Source: Emydura subglobosa (lineage: Eukaryota; Chordata; Testudines; Chelidae). Taken from it: a DNA stretch of 64,000 nucleotides. The translations under genes were made by a program, and so were the position numbers. Numbering within the stretch: position 1 is the stretch's first letter; each line of letters begins with the position of its first letter. Below, one piece after another: positions 23,775 to 38,700 of the stretch. Where the stretch lies: positions 59,172,862 to 59,236,861 of the forward strand of contig ML679958.1 in the NCBI GenBank assembly GCA_007922225.1, in the 5' to 3' direction. The notes beneath the pieces were generated by a model. That model saw only the letters and a program-made list of their open reading frames with translations. It had not been told where the DNA came from and did not search any database.

Positions 23775-26700
23775 GTAAACAGAACTAATAACAGATAGTT
23801 CTAAGATTTACATATACTTTGCAGATAATACTGAAAGAATGTGTTGGAAGTGATTAATAATTTTTAAGCGTTCATTTATAAACCATATGGTTGCTCTCAT
23901 TATTCAGCAAATAATAAATCAAATCAGAATAATTCCCCCATGAGATTCCACTGTGACAACATGGGTTGGAGTTGGAGGTGTAATGCAGTGTGAATATGAC
24001 TGGAAGAGGATCACTGCATGTGTCCACAACCAAAAGGAAAGACAGCTCTTGATGAAAGTTGAGATTGCTGTACTAGGCAGGTTTTTGTATGGGATTAAGT
24101 ATGAAGAAGATCCATCTAGCCTCATGTTCTACTGAACTGACTTCAGGATGCAGCTGTACAAAAATAGGTTACTAATTATTTAACTTGTGGAATAGAGTAT
24201 TGATGAATTAGCACCCCATGCAGCAGCAGAAAGGAGATCAAGAGAAGATAGATTTGGGGCCCTGGCAAGTGTCCCAGCAAAGCTTTTAAGACAGAACAAA
24301 AATACCACAGTTAGCAAATTAAGATATTATTAGCTAATATTTATGCACTAAGCTGGGAATCCTCTAATTTCCATGTTCTAGTGCAGAATGTAATGAGTAT
24401 CCTGGTTTTTGTTGTTTTTTGATGAATCAACCAATTTACACAATGTAAAAGCTATGTCAAGAGAAGTTACACTAGCTTTCTTGACATTTACTATCTCCCG
24501 TCATTATGGGCCACTGTGTGATGTAGTAAGCATTTTCCCTGTAAGTGCCAGGAAGCTAAGCATGATCCCTCCATGTGCTCGCTGAGGGCCTGTGCTGTTG
24601 TACACTTTGCCCAAGGACATCCTGTGCTAAAAGCAGATTTGATATGTTCAACTCTCTGTGAGAATTTCAAACCTCCCTACCCCCCAATGTTCAAATGAGT
24701 TTTAAATGAGTTTATCCTCATTATCTGTGCTGTCTTCTAACAGATGTGTATCGTAAAATACAGCTATTTTTTAATTGGTTTCTTTCTCTAAATCAGATTT
24801 TGATCTTTCAGTGATACTGATCCAGAGCCAGTCCATTGCCTTCAGTGGTGTGGATTTAGATTTACACTGGTAGACGTGATCAGATTCTGGCCCACTATAT
24901 TTTTTTAATCTTTACCTGGTTATGTACATTTTTGTCATTACATGAAATTATGTTAGGCCTCAATTCAGGAAGGTACTAAGCACTTGCTTAACGCCATTTC
25001 TATTCAGGAAAGTACTTAACCTAAAAACATGTTCTTATGTCCCATTGACTTCAGTTGGATTTAAAGTACCCGCTTAATATTAAGCATGGGCTTAAGTGCC
25101 CTTCCTCAATAGGGGTGCTTCCTGGAATCAGGGCCTTAGAATGTTAGCCATTTTAAGATAAAGTTAAAGACATAGTAGCTCAGACTCCATTTTATTCCAG
25201 CTGCTTTGCACTGCTTACGCAGTGCAGGACAATCAGAAAGCTGCCCTAACGGGACAGCTGAGTATTCCAATTTGTCAGGAAGTTGCCTCTAGCCATAAAG
25301 CCAATGTAGCTGGCTCTATGCCACCTGCTTCAAGTGTGATGTAACAGAAATGGAGCAGGCAGGACCAGACCATGTTGTGCTCCACTGTCCTTGCTTATGT
25401 TATGGGCTCTTGGAGGCATTAAAAGTGGGTGCAAGTTAGAGCAGTTCTTAGGTTGTTCCAATCTGTGCTGGAGTTTGTTTGGCCCCATAGTCACCATTAG
25501 CATCAGAGTGAGGAATGAAAACTGCTCCAGTGCTGTTATGGATTTAACTTCAAATGCTTGCTGATGGTTTCAATGTGTAATAAGCTCATACATTAGCTGA
25601 GATGACCCAAAACTACAGTAAGTGCTGAGATAATGTGTTAAAAATCTGTAATCTGTGATAAAATAAATGCTTGGTTCCACATAGTCTCCCCTGTAATCCC
25701 AGAACAAGCTAAATTAATAATTAATTAAAAAATAAATTAATAATTAGAATTCAGGGTAATAAGGCTCTTTCTTGCATGCATTGAAGTTAATGGCAAAACT
25801 CTCATTGACTTCAGTGGGATCAGGAGCAGACCACAGGTATCCATTATCAGACACCAGGCCATAACCGATAGACAAAAAGGTGTAGCAAGAGATAAAAAAG
25901 GTGTTGAGAGAGTTGAGATAGGATGGAGTCAGGAACACAGGTAAAATACAGGAAGGTACAACTGTGATTCAGTGATTATGAAAAAAATAAGGACATTTGG
26001 GGATGGTCCCATCCCTCCTGATATACAGCTGCATAAGCAAGCACTTGCATATATATATATGTAGGGTCATGTTGAAGGCAATGGAGAGTTCTGCTTTAAA
26101 ACTGATATAACTGATGATACAGCACAGTTCAGAAATATCTGCACATTTCCCGTGCCTGTATATGTGACCTAGAAGATGCAAAAATGCTCTTCTCCATTTA
26201 TTTAACACTAGTTAGTAACTAATAATTAATTGTTGAAAAGTTGAAAAGATAGTTAACAGCCAATAACAATTGATAGTAGGAATATTTTTCATGTAACTAA
26301 TAGTTCAAGGAAAGAGCTGAAAACTCGATTGCTTGAGACTTTTTTAAAACTAGGTCCTGATCCTACAACTGCGTCTGTGCTAAAGGGCGTTTACGCCTGT
26401 ACAGTCCAATTTACTTCAGTTCAATCAAACTTGTGTTGTCACAAGAGTCTGCTGTGCAGATTCTGATGTAGGATCAGTACTTTAGACTGGACAAAATGTT
26501 AAAATAAACTAGCACTATGAAAAAACAACCCTGCTTGGCAGAGAGATAGAAAAGATGTCCTAATAGGTCTTTTCCATCTCTAATTTCTGCGATTTTATGA
26601 ACTATATGTAAAACCACTTAAATAGGTAAAACTATTAAAAATTAACGTAATCAATAAGTAAAACTAAATTAAAGGAAAATGTTGTGAAAACAATTTTTCA

Positions 26701-29700
26701 TAGTATTTGATATGTATAATGAATTTGAAATGTCTTAACACAATATTATGATACTGTTTTATTAATATAGTGTCACTTCTGGTGTGTGTTTGTTGTTATA
26801 CCAATTACCAGTTAGTATTTATTATTTCACACAATACTCATTTTTTACTATGCCATTATAATTTTTAAGTCAGAAGGAAAATCCCAGCTAGTGAAGTAAA
26901 GTTGAAAAGTCAGAAACTGCAGTTCTTGTTCGCTTGATATTAAGTCCATTAGGAGATTAGTGAAAGTTGGTGAAATTTTGCATCTATTTCTGTACAACAC
27001 ATTTCCAGTCTGGCACCATCCAAAATGTAGCTAAATATTTCTGGCTCAATACCAGAGCTCCGCTTCACTGATTTAAAATGTTTTCAAAATGATAAATCTT
27101 TTATCTAGAGACAGTGTTCTGTTGCAATGGCTTTTTTCTAGTATAACATATGATTAGTGATGAATGCTATTTATAACATATAGATTTATAGAGTACTCCA
27201 ACAGGAATCAAAATGCTGCACAATAAAGTACATTCAAGGATCGCTTCACACACCACAAAATGCAGCCATTACGTTTGATGGATTTTTATAAAGTGGAGTT
27301 ACCGTTGATCAGAATCCAACTTTTCAGTAATGGTAATTTGATCACATTGGACACACTTGTTCTGTGTTTCATCAAGTATGAAACCATTTCACTCCTTATG
27401 AATAAAATGAACCTATTCCCAGGAAGGTGGGGCACTAAGTGCGTGGTATAATTTATCCAGACAATACACAGGAAGTTATTTGTGACTGCTCCTCTAGCCT
27501 GTGGTCTGGAAAAAAAGCTGCCGCTCATCTGTACCCCTTCTTTGGAGATTTTTGGGCACTGGACCCATATGTATATTGTGTCCTCTCACAGGCTTATCAC
27601 ACTGATCTCATCTGCCTCGTCCTATCTGAAGCCAGCATAGAGCCCACACCATGGTACTTAGGGGATGTGGAAACCCCCTGAATGGTCACTTCTGCCTGAG
27701 CCTCCACTCCCCATAAGCACAGCTGTCATGGGGCCTACATGGTAGAGAGAGTTTATGTGGGTCCTGCATAATGGCATAGGGATGTTACTCCACATGACCA
27801 TTTTTAGAAGCTAAATATGTCAATTTATGACTAGCTAATAGTTTTAAATGATTTGTTGGTAAATTAACAAATCAGCCATTTGGCAATTTAACCAGTGGAA
27901 GTTAATTTAATTTGCTTCTTCTTGTTAAAGATGGTATCCTTCTTTGGAGCAACATAATTCATAAGGGATTAAATTGTGGCTCTCAGTCACAGCCCCTAGG
28001 TAGGGGTTTATTGAGGAACACTGCCCCAGAGAAAGCCCCTGAAAGCTTCTTGCAGCAAGAACTTCCAATTTGTTATGCATGGACAGTGCCTCACAGTGGG
28101 GCCCTGATTCGGGCCTCTAGGCACTATCACAATAATCAAGTTTTATGCGCAGTAGAACCTCACTCATTCATTTTTCACTAATCTGTGTGGCTCATCATAA
28201 GCATTCTAAATATAGTCTGTCCAAACTAATTTGAAACAAAATTGTGAGTGCCCTATTGATGTCTAACACTTACTAAAATGTTTACAAAATATATTACAGA
28301 TCATTTAGTGTTGTTTGTTTAAAGTTAAATTATACTTGTCAAATAAATGTACAGAGTAGAATATTTTGTGATGCAATTGGTTTGATTGCTTTTATAAATA
28401 TTTTTGTGTGTTTACTTAGTATAGGGGAAATTCTCTCCACAGCTTCCAGTCTGAGTCAATCACGTTATTTTCTTTTAAAAGATATGAAATGTATGCCTAG
28501 TTATAAATGTATCCTCACCTTTTCTTTCTCTTGTGTTCTCCAGACAGGATTCCTGGAAAACACCAACCTGGAGTGATAACAAGCACAAATGATGAAGATA
28601 GAATTTTTTTCCCCAGTAGTTATTTCAGTGGTCAAACACAAGTCCAGCCCAAAGACACACACCTCCTTCTTGAGCAAAATCTAAAAAAAGACTTGACTCT
28701 TATTGCTCCTTATCGTTGTGCACCTGCTAGCTGCCCATTGCAGAAAGATGGTAGATCATCTGACATGGAGGTTCTAGCTCCACCGGTGAAGAGTGACTCT
28801 GTTTATTGGTCTTTACCAGAAATTGCTACTGTTGCAAGCACAACTGACAAGGATAGAATTACTCTTTCTAACTATTATTCGAGCGGTCGAACGTCAGTCC
28901 AACTAAAAGTCCAAAACCTTTTTCCTGATCAACTTCTTAAAAAAGATTTTATAATTACTCCAACTCCTAGTGGTCCTCCCAGCTTCCCAATACACAAACG
29001 TAGATCCTTTCGCATGCAGCTTCTTGGTTTACAGAAGGACGAGCCTGCTTATTTTACTTTGCCAGAGTTTACCTTTGAGAGCTTAGTTGCAGAGTCCTCT
29101 TCTCATCCCTCACCTTTGATGTCACCCTTTAGAACGCCAGTTGTTTCTCGTTGTAATTATCAAAAACTCACTAGTCAGTTGACTAATGAAGTGAGAAAGA
29201 GCATACAGACTGAAGTTAACATAATGGTATTGCCCAATAATGATGAGTTCCCAGTAATTTCACCAAGAAAGCCTGAAAGACAGAGTATCATAGGTACTGT
29301 ATTTTATATTATCAAGTGTTCTAATTCACTTTTGTATGCACATTATTTTTACTGAAAGTATTTCCGAAATAGGCCTCCTTTAGAGGAAAAAAATTTTGCT
29401 ATTTGTCTGTGTGAGAGAATTTTTCATCATTATTTAAGAACTAGAAAGTGCAAAATTGTAGCTAGTAATAACTAAACTAACTTTATTTTTAAAAACATTA
29501 ACAGAGGGTAACAATTAATACTAAGAATATTTTAACATATTTAATAGTATAAGGAAACTGTTTAAAGCTCCGTTGCTTGAGACTTTGAAAACTGGACCCT
29601 AATCTTGCGACAGGATCCATGAAAGATGATCCTAACACCTGCACAGAGTCTTTCTAGGCCCAGTTCATTATCGCCCTGCATCTTAGGTAGTCATTTAAAT

Positions 29701-32700
29701 GAGTGTAAAATGTTACTATTCTGGTTTACTAATGTATTGCAACCACTTTGCACTATTGTTAGGTCCAGCTTTTAAAAGGTATTTAGGTGTTGCTGCGCTT
29801 GGTGTTGCAATGCCTAATTGATATAGGAGCCTTAATCTTATTTTCAGAAGTGATTTAGGCACTGAGCAGCCTAAATCCCATTGCTCCTTAGTGCCTAAAT
29901 CTCTTCTGAGAATAGGATTTAGGGTCTTGAGCACAGCAGCATTTAAATACCTTTAAGTATCTAGGTCTAAATGAGTACACGAGGTGCGGGACAACAGTGG
30001 ATTGGTCCCACTGGCTTCCGTAGGACTCTAATGATATTTCTGGGTAAAGAATGGATTGTGCTTTTAACCATAGTGGGTTTTGCTTACGTGCACAGGGCTG
30101 AACAGGTTGCCAACTTAAGGCACAATATGGGGTCATTCCTGCAAAGGCATGATCCCATGAGTAGTCCTTATTCACATAAGTGGCCCCATTAACTACATAC
30201 ATGAGAGTAATGGTTTTCAGGAGCAGGCCCCATGTTACAAAGGATCTTGGATTGTTTTGTCTTTCCTCCAAGTCTAAAGCACTGAGCAGAGATCTTTGAG
30301 GAGGAGAATGTGGGTGTATCCCCCACAATCAACTTCCTATGCCCAGGAAGAGACAGGCACTAGAGAACCATATTTATTCCAATTTTCTACCTCTAAGTAA
30401 ATAACATGGTTGATGGAATTATGCTGCAGCAATGCCTATGCTATAGTTAAGATTGTGTTACAGCATAACTTTAAACCTTATTTTATAAAATATTTCATTT
30501 GAATAGGCAAAAACCAAAACATTGAATATAAACTTTGAGCACTGTTTGAATTTTTCATGGTGGTATGCTGAAAAATGAATAGATACAGAGAGAATAATAA
30601 TAAAATTACCATTTCTTGGTGATTCCTTCCTCCACCACCTCCCTGGATTCCCTCTCTCTTCTTTTTATCCCTTTTGCAAGAAGTTTGCAGCTCTGTGGGA
30701 CCTCTCTTTTGGCCAGATTGTTGCTCCTCATGTGCTGATTCCTGGAATATCAGTTATACATCGGTATTGTGTGTCTATAGAGTATTTTATACCTTTTCAA
30801 CTATAAAAGAAATTGTGCGCCAAAGCAAACTGGCTGAATTTTAATTTGACAACAAATAAAGTGCTGAGAGAGAGGACTTATGTGAAGTCAGAGCTGCCAT
30901 AGAATCCAGGCTTATGATATGAGAAACCCCAATCTTTTCCACTGCGCTATGCTACCTTTCAGAACAGCTAACCTCGTTTTGGTTATACTATCTAACGACC
31001 ATAAACTGCACTCCTCTCCCAGAACCAGGGATAGAATCAAGCATTCCCAGTCACCCGTTTTATACTGCTAACTAGTAAATAGGTGGGTAACCGACTGTGA
31101 AACAGCGTCCAGGCTCCTCTGCTGGCTGCTGTAGAAAAGGGTGAGCAATCACTCCTGTAGCTCAGTTAGGAATGATTCACACAGTGGAAGTGAGCAATGG
31201 AACCTTAGAGTATTAGAGTTGGAAGGGGCCTCAGGAGGTCATCCAGTCCAACCCCCTGCTCAGAGCAGGGCCAACCCCAACTAGCCTTCACTGTCACTAA
31301 ATATAATTGTTGTTTGCTGATGATTATGTAAGAATCTGACCTGGTTCTAGGACTGGTCAGACAGTCCAGTTCTATTATTTCTCTGTGCCAATTTACAGGT
31401 TTGGCATTTTGTGACCTGAAATATTGTAAACATTTTTAATGTATTTTTTGTGGGGAAGGGTAATGGATAGAAAATGGTTGAGTAGGTAACATTCACCCAT
31501 TATTTTCTTGAAATATTTCTTAGAAAGACTCTTATTTCAAGGGTTGCATGGATCATTTAAAATGAATGCACACTATAACCAGATAGTTATGGAATTTTGT
31601 CATTAAATTGATTGGACAATCTATAGTTCAGAACTGTCAATGTTAATATATATCTTCACCCTCATCCTGAAGAAAGAGACACTCTTAACTCCCACCATAA
31701 ATATAACACACCAAATGACACACATGCATATTTCAATTTTGTGATTTTTTTTTTTTTTAACATTAAAATTGCTTCCAAGTTTGGGCCCATCACCAGCCAA
31801 ATAAATCACCCGTTCACATAACATTTCCTGAATTTTACAGAAGAACGTAGCTTGTGGCCTCCATTTGCAGTCTTACCCTATATCTCACTTACACACCCCA
31901 GTACCAAACCACATACAGAAGTATGTAAAATGGAACAAGAAACCACACTAACTCTATATTAATCATAAGAACACACAAGTGTTAATGTGGTTGTGGTGTT
32001 GAGGCTGCACATTTGTTCAAAATGGGTGGTGATAAGTGGATTGTGGTTGGTGCAAGGGAGGTACTTGAGGTAGAGAAATGTAACTGATAAATGGTGTGCA
32101 GATGGGCTGTTGAATGACATGCAGATTTCCTTTCTTCTTATTGGCTGGAAACACAGTGTATCAATCTTAACTCTAAAATAAGCCTACAGTGCTTTTTAGT
32201 GGGACTGTAGGTATGGGTTATTTTAAATGACTGCTAGGATACTAGTGAAATAGTGTAGTGGGAATTTCAGAGAGCTGTCCTATGGATCCCGTAGGCTTCT
32301 CTGTGATAAGAAATTCAGTTCCCTGATTGTCATTTATACTACATTCCTTTATGCTGTTCTAGTAATGTAATGGGGCCTTAAAAGTAAATGCTGCCTTGAA
32401 GGTCCCTTTACACTGCCAGAGTTGTGTAAATGGTCCTTTGTATAAATGAGAATTGGGCTAGTCTGGCTAACTTAATACATTTCTCATGTACTTCTACCAC
32501 CACTTCCAACTTTTTTCAGAAATGGCTTTGAAGGAGAAAATGAGAAAAGCTGATTCAACAGAACAGATTTTAGAAGAAGGTGATGAAGGAAAAGAATCTG
32601 TTACGGATGGTTTGAAGCTGTATGCTCATGGACAGAAAAAGAACGTGTCTTATGCAGGTGGGGCAAGATATATACATTACATTTATGAAATAAACTATGT

Positions 32701-35700
32701 ACAGCACTGTAGTAGCAGTTTTTTAATGGCAATATAAACAATAAAGAGCAGTCCTACAATCAACTCCCAGTACTGCATGCCATTTTGGGGCAGGGGGGAT
32801 GGAATGAAATGGAAGTTATGTTATCAAAATAATAGAAATGTACGATTATATTAACAGTTACAGTAAAACCAAGACAAGAAGGAAATCCAGAGCCAGATCT
32901 TTTCACTTTTCCTTAACTCACCCAGTTGGGCTTTTGGATTGTAGGGTCTTATACCAAAGTGAGGAATCCATTTGAGCTGTTAACAGTGAAAATGGTATAA
33001 AAGCTTTTGTAATGAAACCTGAAATTCATCCCTGGGTTGAGCATCCCAGAATTAAAGCCCTCAGAATCAGCTGGCACTTCTGAAAATTTTGGCTTTAATG
33101 ATTTAGCTAAATAGAATCAAAATCTTAAGTCTCTTTAGCATCATCTGTTGTGGGTTGAAGGTACAGATGGACCTGAACAAAATGCTCCCAAACTTTAGGA
33201 AAGTTCTCCTCCAGATTCAAACTTCACTGCTCAGGCCCTTTTATCTATAGCTGAAACCCATTCTCCTGCTCCCCCTTAAAAAAAAAAAAAAAGTTGAATA
33301 CATTTGAATGTTTTTAAAGGATCAAATTCTTCAGTCTTTACCCAGGCATTGCTAAGATACTGATTTGTATCAGGCAGTGGTGCCTGAGTAAGATCTGACA
33401 AGAGCCTGAAAGGATTTGGCTATAAGTTTGGGATCCACACAATGCAGCTTTCATTTTTAGTTCTTCATTTCCTAATCTGAATGTTTACTTCCTTATTTGA
33501 CTACATATATTTTTAACTGTAGAACCAGATCATGCCCTTGATGATAATACAATAAAGGGTATCCAGGGATTTGGGTACCAGAATTTAAATGAGCAGGATG
33601 AACAAGAAGAACTGATGGCCAGATCCAGAATGGCAGTTTTGTATTGTGCGATGCATAGAAGAACTGAACTTAGTCTTAAGGTATACCTTTTAAAAATTAC
33701 AACCATACTCCCCATATCGCTATCCTTAATGGTCAACTGCTACTTTCATTAGAAACACAGTTTCCCTGGGATTCATAACTTGGCTTTCTTAACTTCATCC
33801 ACTTGGAAGCCAGTATTAAAATGCTCAGTATATGGTCACTTTTTAAAAATTAAAAATGGCTAAAATCATTTAAGATTTTTTAGTAATTTTAAAATAGTCT
33901 TAAGCTTCGTTGTTCTAGATGCATCTTTTCAATTCTCTTGCCTCACCTTGATCTCCTTCTGTATTATCTTTTTCCTCTCCTTCCTTCCACCACCCCTCCC
34001 CCCTTCTTCTCTTATGTTATGTGTGTCTCCTCATTTTTCTGATGCACCTCATGATTTATGTGATATCTATTGGCCCCCAGCACCTCCTGCAGTAGTGGTC
34101 TGATTTTGGACACATTTCTGCTTCTTCCCCTCCAAATAGTGCTATCAGATTGCTTCAGCACCATGCAGGTAGGAATGGCAAGATCCTAGAGGTGGGGAAA
34201 GGTGCCCAGCCCTCTTTCTTGATGACCAGAGACTTCACAGTCTAAAGTTTCTGGAACCCTGCCTGCATCACTCCCACAATCAATCCAGCTCTGTTATGTA
34301 CTTGCTGCTTTTAATGATTTCTATTTTCATTTAACGTATGGATCTGTCGAGTCAAAACATTAACAATTGATGGATCTGAATCAGCAGAAAATATACCTCG
34401 TTTCCTGTGCCAAGCAAACACCAGAAGATTGCAGTTGTTGGTTATCTGGCAGACTATCCTAACCATTCAACCCATGGGAGAGTCTACTGCTGTTTGGCAA
34501 TAGCAGCTCCTCTATATGACTGCTGGTGGGGAGAAGACTGATTCCCGTGTCATGTTATTTAAGAATGTAAACCCTACCAAACAGCTGAGAGGAGGGAGTG
34601 ATTTTCAGAGGCAACTTTCTTTGATTTCTGCACTTCACCCAGCCTCTAGGCACTACTGTAATACAAAATAATGAAAAATTACAGTGTAACACTGTTTTAT
34701 CTGTGGGAGAACTAAGAGATCTGAAGCTATAACTAGAAGCCCAATCCTGCAAATCCTCCGGGCCTAGATCTTCCATTGAAATCACTTAAAGGGTGCATAG
34801 TTCTTGCTCTGGCCTTCTGCCAAAAGGTGAATTTCACCCTAGGAGTTCTGTATGTGAAGGATTTGCAGGATTGGGACCAACAGTCATGCAAAACTTTCAT
34901 AACAAAATGGAAAAGACTCCCCTCATTTGTGAGTAAAAATACAAAGATTCAGCCTCTCTTTGCAGGCACCAAAAACTGGCTGTGAATTCGCTGACAAAAC
35001 AATTTTTCATTGGAAAATTCCAGTTCATTAAAATCTAAAATATTAGTGGAAATGACAGTTTTGACAAATCTCCCAATTCAAAAATATTTTGAAAAAACAA
35101 GTGTCAACATTGCCAAAATGTTTGTTTTCAAAACAAAGGTTTGTTCTTCAGTTTGAATCAACTTTTTGTTTTGAAACTTTAGTTAATATAAACTAAAGAA
35201 ATGTTTAAAAAATTAAAAATTAAAATTGAAACAAAATGTTTCAGTTGTCCAGCTCTGATATTTTCAGAGGGGATTATTGGTTTGTGAAGTTTTGAGATTT
35301 TGACTTTGTCCCAATTTGGGGTGGGAACATTTTTCAATATCTCAAAAATTCTTATGGGATGGGATGACCGTTTTCCACCCAGATGTATAGGTCCCCACAT
35401 TTTTTGCTTGCTAATATAATTGCAAGCACCATCAGCCTAATTTATGACAACAAATTAGTATTGTTAGAGAAACAACTGTTTTAAGACAAAATAAGACAAA
35501 TTTTGATTTTTCAGTTACGTTTAAGATTTTGGGATCATTCACACCCAAAACTTAGGGAATGTAAACCAAAACAAAGGTTCGCACAAAGCCACATCACTGT
35601 GAGCTAGTGAGCTTGTCACCGTAATGTATTTCTCAGGGTTTGGTTGCACAATGAAAGTACTTCTGCTTTCACTTCTAGACTCCCACATTTTAAATGAGGA

Positions 35701-38700
35701 AATTTTACTGTAGCAGTTCTCAGAACTAGACAATGTTGTTCCATAAGAGGAAATACATTTTGAGAGCTTTTATCGGTCATTTCAGAGTTATAAAAATCTT
35801 GCAGCAGTTCAACAATGTAATAAATTTGAACTGCATGAAAGATGCCCTCCAGTATCTCAAACCATTTATCATAAACACTATGATGCACAAGAGTCTGCTA
35901 GATGGCCAGGCACTGGTATGGTCTTAAAAAATTAATGGAATCATTCATCTGATAGATGCACTCTCAGAGACTGATTCTCATATTATTTTTATATCAGTAT
36001 AAATCAGGAGTAACTCCATTAAAGGGACTTTTTTAGCACCACCATAAAGTGACATCGGAACCAGGACTTTTGTATTCATCCTGCATGTTACTGTAGCACC
36101 AATTAAAAATGGTATTCTTGTGCTCCAAAAGAAGTTCACCACGAGAGCCAATAAAGTGTGTCTTTCCCTCCAAACTGGCAGCAGCTCTTTTGAGAATGCA
36201 ACTATTGGCAGTTGCTCTTTGCATATCTCACAGTTTCCAGTAAGAATGTCTGGGTGTGAATGAAACATTATCTAAAATGCCTAGGACTATAGTAGTGGAT
36301 TTCTATTCTCATTGTCAGTATCTTTTATTTTTGGATTCACGTTTTGAAGATATTTTTTTAAAACTTCTCTCCAGTCAGAGGGAATTTTTTTCCCCTGGAA
36401 TGCTGGTGATCTAAAAGTATACATACTTTATACTGATGGGAAACAATGTACAGCCAGATTGGTAAATCTTCAGTTAAAGCATATGTTTTCGTGATAATTT
36501 GACAGACTCTAGATTCCTACCTGGTATATAAATCTGTTCTTCAGTGTAATAATGCTTAATATTTATTCAACTATTATTATTGTTCCCTGTTTATATTCAG
36601 TCTGTACTATCTGTTAGGTAGGTACTATGCAATTTTCATAAAAATGGCTGATGTATTCTGGCTTACAAGGAAATACTTACTACATATATATAGATGTAAG
36701 TTTGTTGAGAAAAGCATATCAATGTAGAGATTAAAATATGTGATGTAATTAAATACTATATCAAACTACTTATACCCAAGGATGTAGGCCAAGGTTGTGT
36801 ATGCAACCATAACTTCATTTCCTGATTTGAGTCAAAATCATGGATTCATATTTTCTTAAAATAGCTTTTTGTATGGCGTTACCTAGCTTTTGAAAGACAG
36901 GGGTTTTAAAATGAAAAGAAGAAGCTTAACTTTCTAGGACTTTGGAACTCTGAGTTGCAACATCATGTGTACATACCAGAACCTGTAACTATTTGGCTAG
37001 ACACCCCCAGAGTAGATATCTTAGGAAGATCACAGGAAAGAGCCCAGTACATTTTGTACAAAGAGGGCATAATAAGAGATGAAAGTAAGAAATAGGCCAT
37101 GCAGAGCGTAGACTGGGAACAAGCAACTTTAATTTGATGCAAGAGGGAAGGGGAGGCAGTGAAGTGCAAGATGAGAGGCAAAGCAGAGTTTTGAGTTGCC
37201 ACTGTGTCCTTCAGTTAGGCAAATCCTTTGATGCTTCTTGCATAAGTATTTGCACTGTTTCGTATGACTTTCTCATAAATAAACTAGGGAAATAGAGTCT
37301 AGATGGAGCCTCTATCAGGTGGGTGCATAACTGGTTGGAAAACCATTCCCAGAGCGTATCTATCAGTGGTTCACAGTCAAACTAGAAGGGTGTACCGAGT
37401 GGAGTCCCACAGGGATCAGTTGTGGGTCTGGTTCTGTTCAATATCTTCATCAATGATTTAGGTAATGGCATAGAGAGAACATTTATAAAGTTTTGCAGTA
37501 CCAAGCCAGGAGAGGTTGTTGCAAGTGTTTTGGAGGATAGGATTAAAATTCAAAATGATCTGGACAAACTGGAGAAATGGCCTGAAGTAAATGGGATGAA
37601 GCACAAAGGAAAGTACTCCACTTAGGAAGGAACAATCAATTGGAAAATGGAAAATGACTGCCTAAGAGAGAGTGCTGTGGAAAAAGAGCTGGAGGTTATT
37701 GTGGATCACAAGCTATATATGATTGAACGGTGTAACACTGTTGCAAAAAAAGCGAACATCATTCTGGGATATATTAGCAAGAGTGTTGTAAGCAGGACAC
37801 GAGAAGGAATTCTGCTCTACTCCATGCTGATAAGGCCTCAACTGGAGTATTGTGTCCAGTTTTGGATGCCACATTTCAGGAAAGATGTGGACAAATTGGA
37901 GAAAGTCCAGAGGAGAGCAAGAAAAATTATTAAAGGTCTGGAAAACATGATATATGAGGAAAAATTTTAAAAATGGAGTTTGTTTAGTCTGGAGAAGAGT
38001 GAGGGGGGCCTTATAACAGTTTTCAAGTACATAAAAGGTTGTTACAAGGAGAAAAATTGTTCTCATTAACATCTGAGGATAGAACAAGAAGCAATGGGCT
38101 TAAATTGCAGCAAGATTGCACATTAGGAAAAACTTCCTAACTGTCAGGGTAATTAAACACTGGAATAAATTGCCTCGGGAGGTTGTGGAATCTCCATCAT
38201 TGGAGGTTTTAAGAACACATTAGACAAACACCTGTTAGGAATGGTCTAGTCCTGCCTTGAGTGCAGGGGACTTAACTAGATGACTTCTCTTGATCCCTTC
38301 CAGTCCTACACTTCTATGATTCTATGTATCCATCAATGGAGTCATGTAGCTGGTTTGTCTAACTATTTTTTTAATGATAAATCTTTTAAAATAAGTCCTG
38401 GTGGAGCTTATTCTTAGGAGGTTTTTTTTCTCTTGATGAAAAATGTTGATTTTTATATAGTTAATATATCTTTTCTACTGCATATGTCTTGTAGGCCTAT
38501 TTCCTGACTCTCCTTCCAGACCTGACACCTTTAGTCAACACTTTGGTGTGTCTTAACTTGTCATTCAATGACTTACACTTCTTTCCCAGGGAGGTATGTG
38601 CCAGTTATTTTCCTTATCTTTATTAAGAGTAAAACTGTAAGAGAGCCTGCATTTTTACATTTTTAGGTTAACCTAAAAATGTAACTTTCAAACAACAATG

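Noticed and set aside
27260..28181. Several 60-90-codon + strand frames just upstream of exon 2
   Set aside because: No splice borders in matching phase; the right part is repeat-derived.
29888..30328. 146-codon minus-strand frame in intron 2
   Set aside because: Partly built from an interspersed repeat; no motifs.
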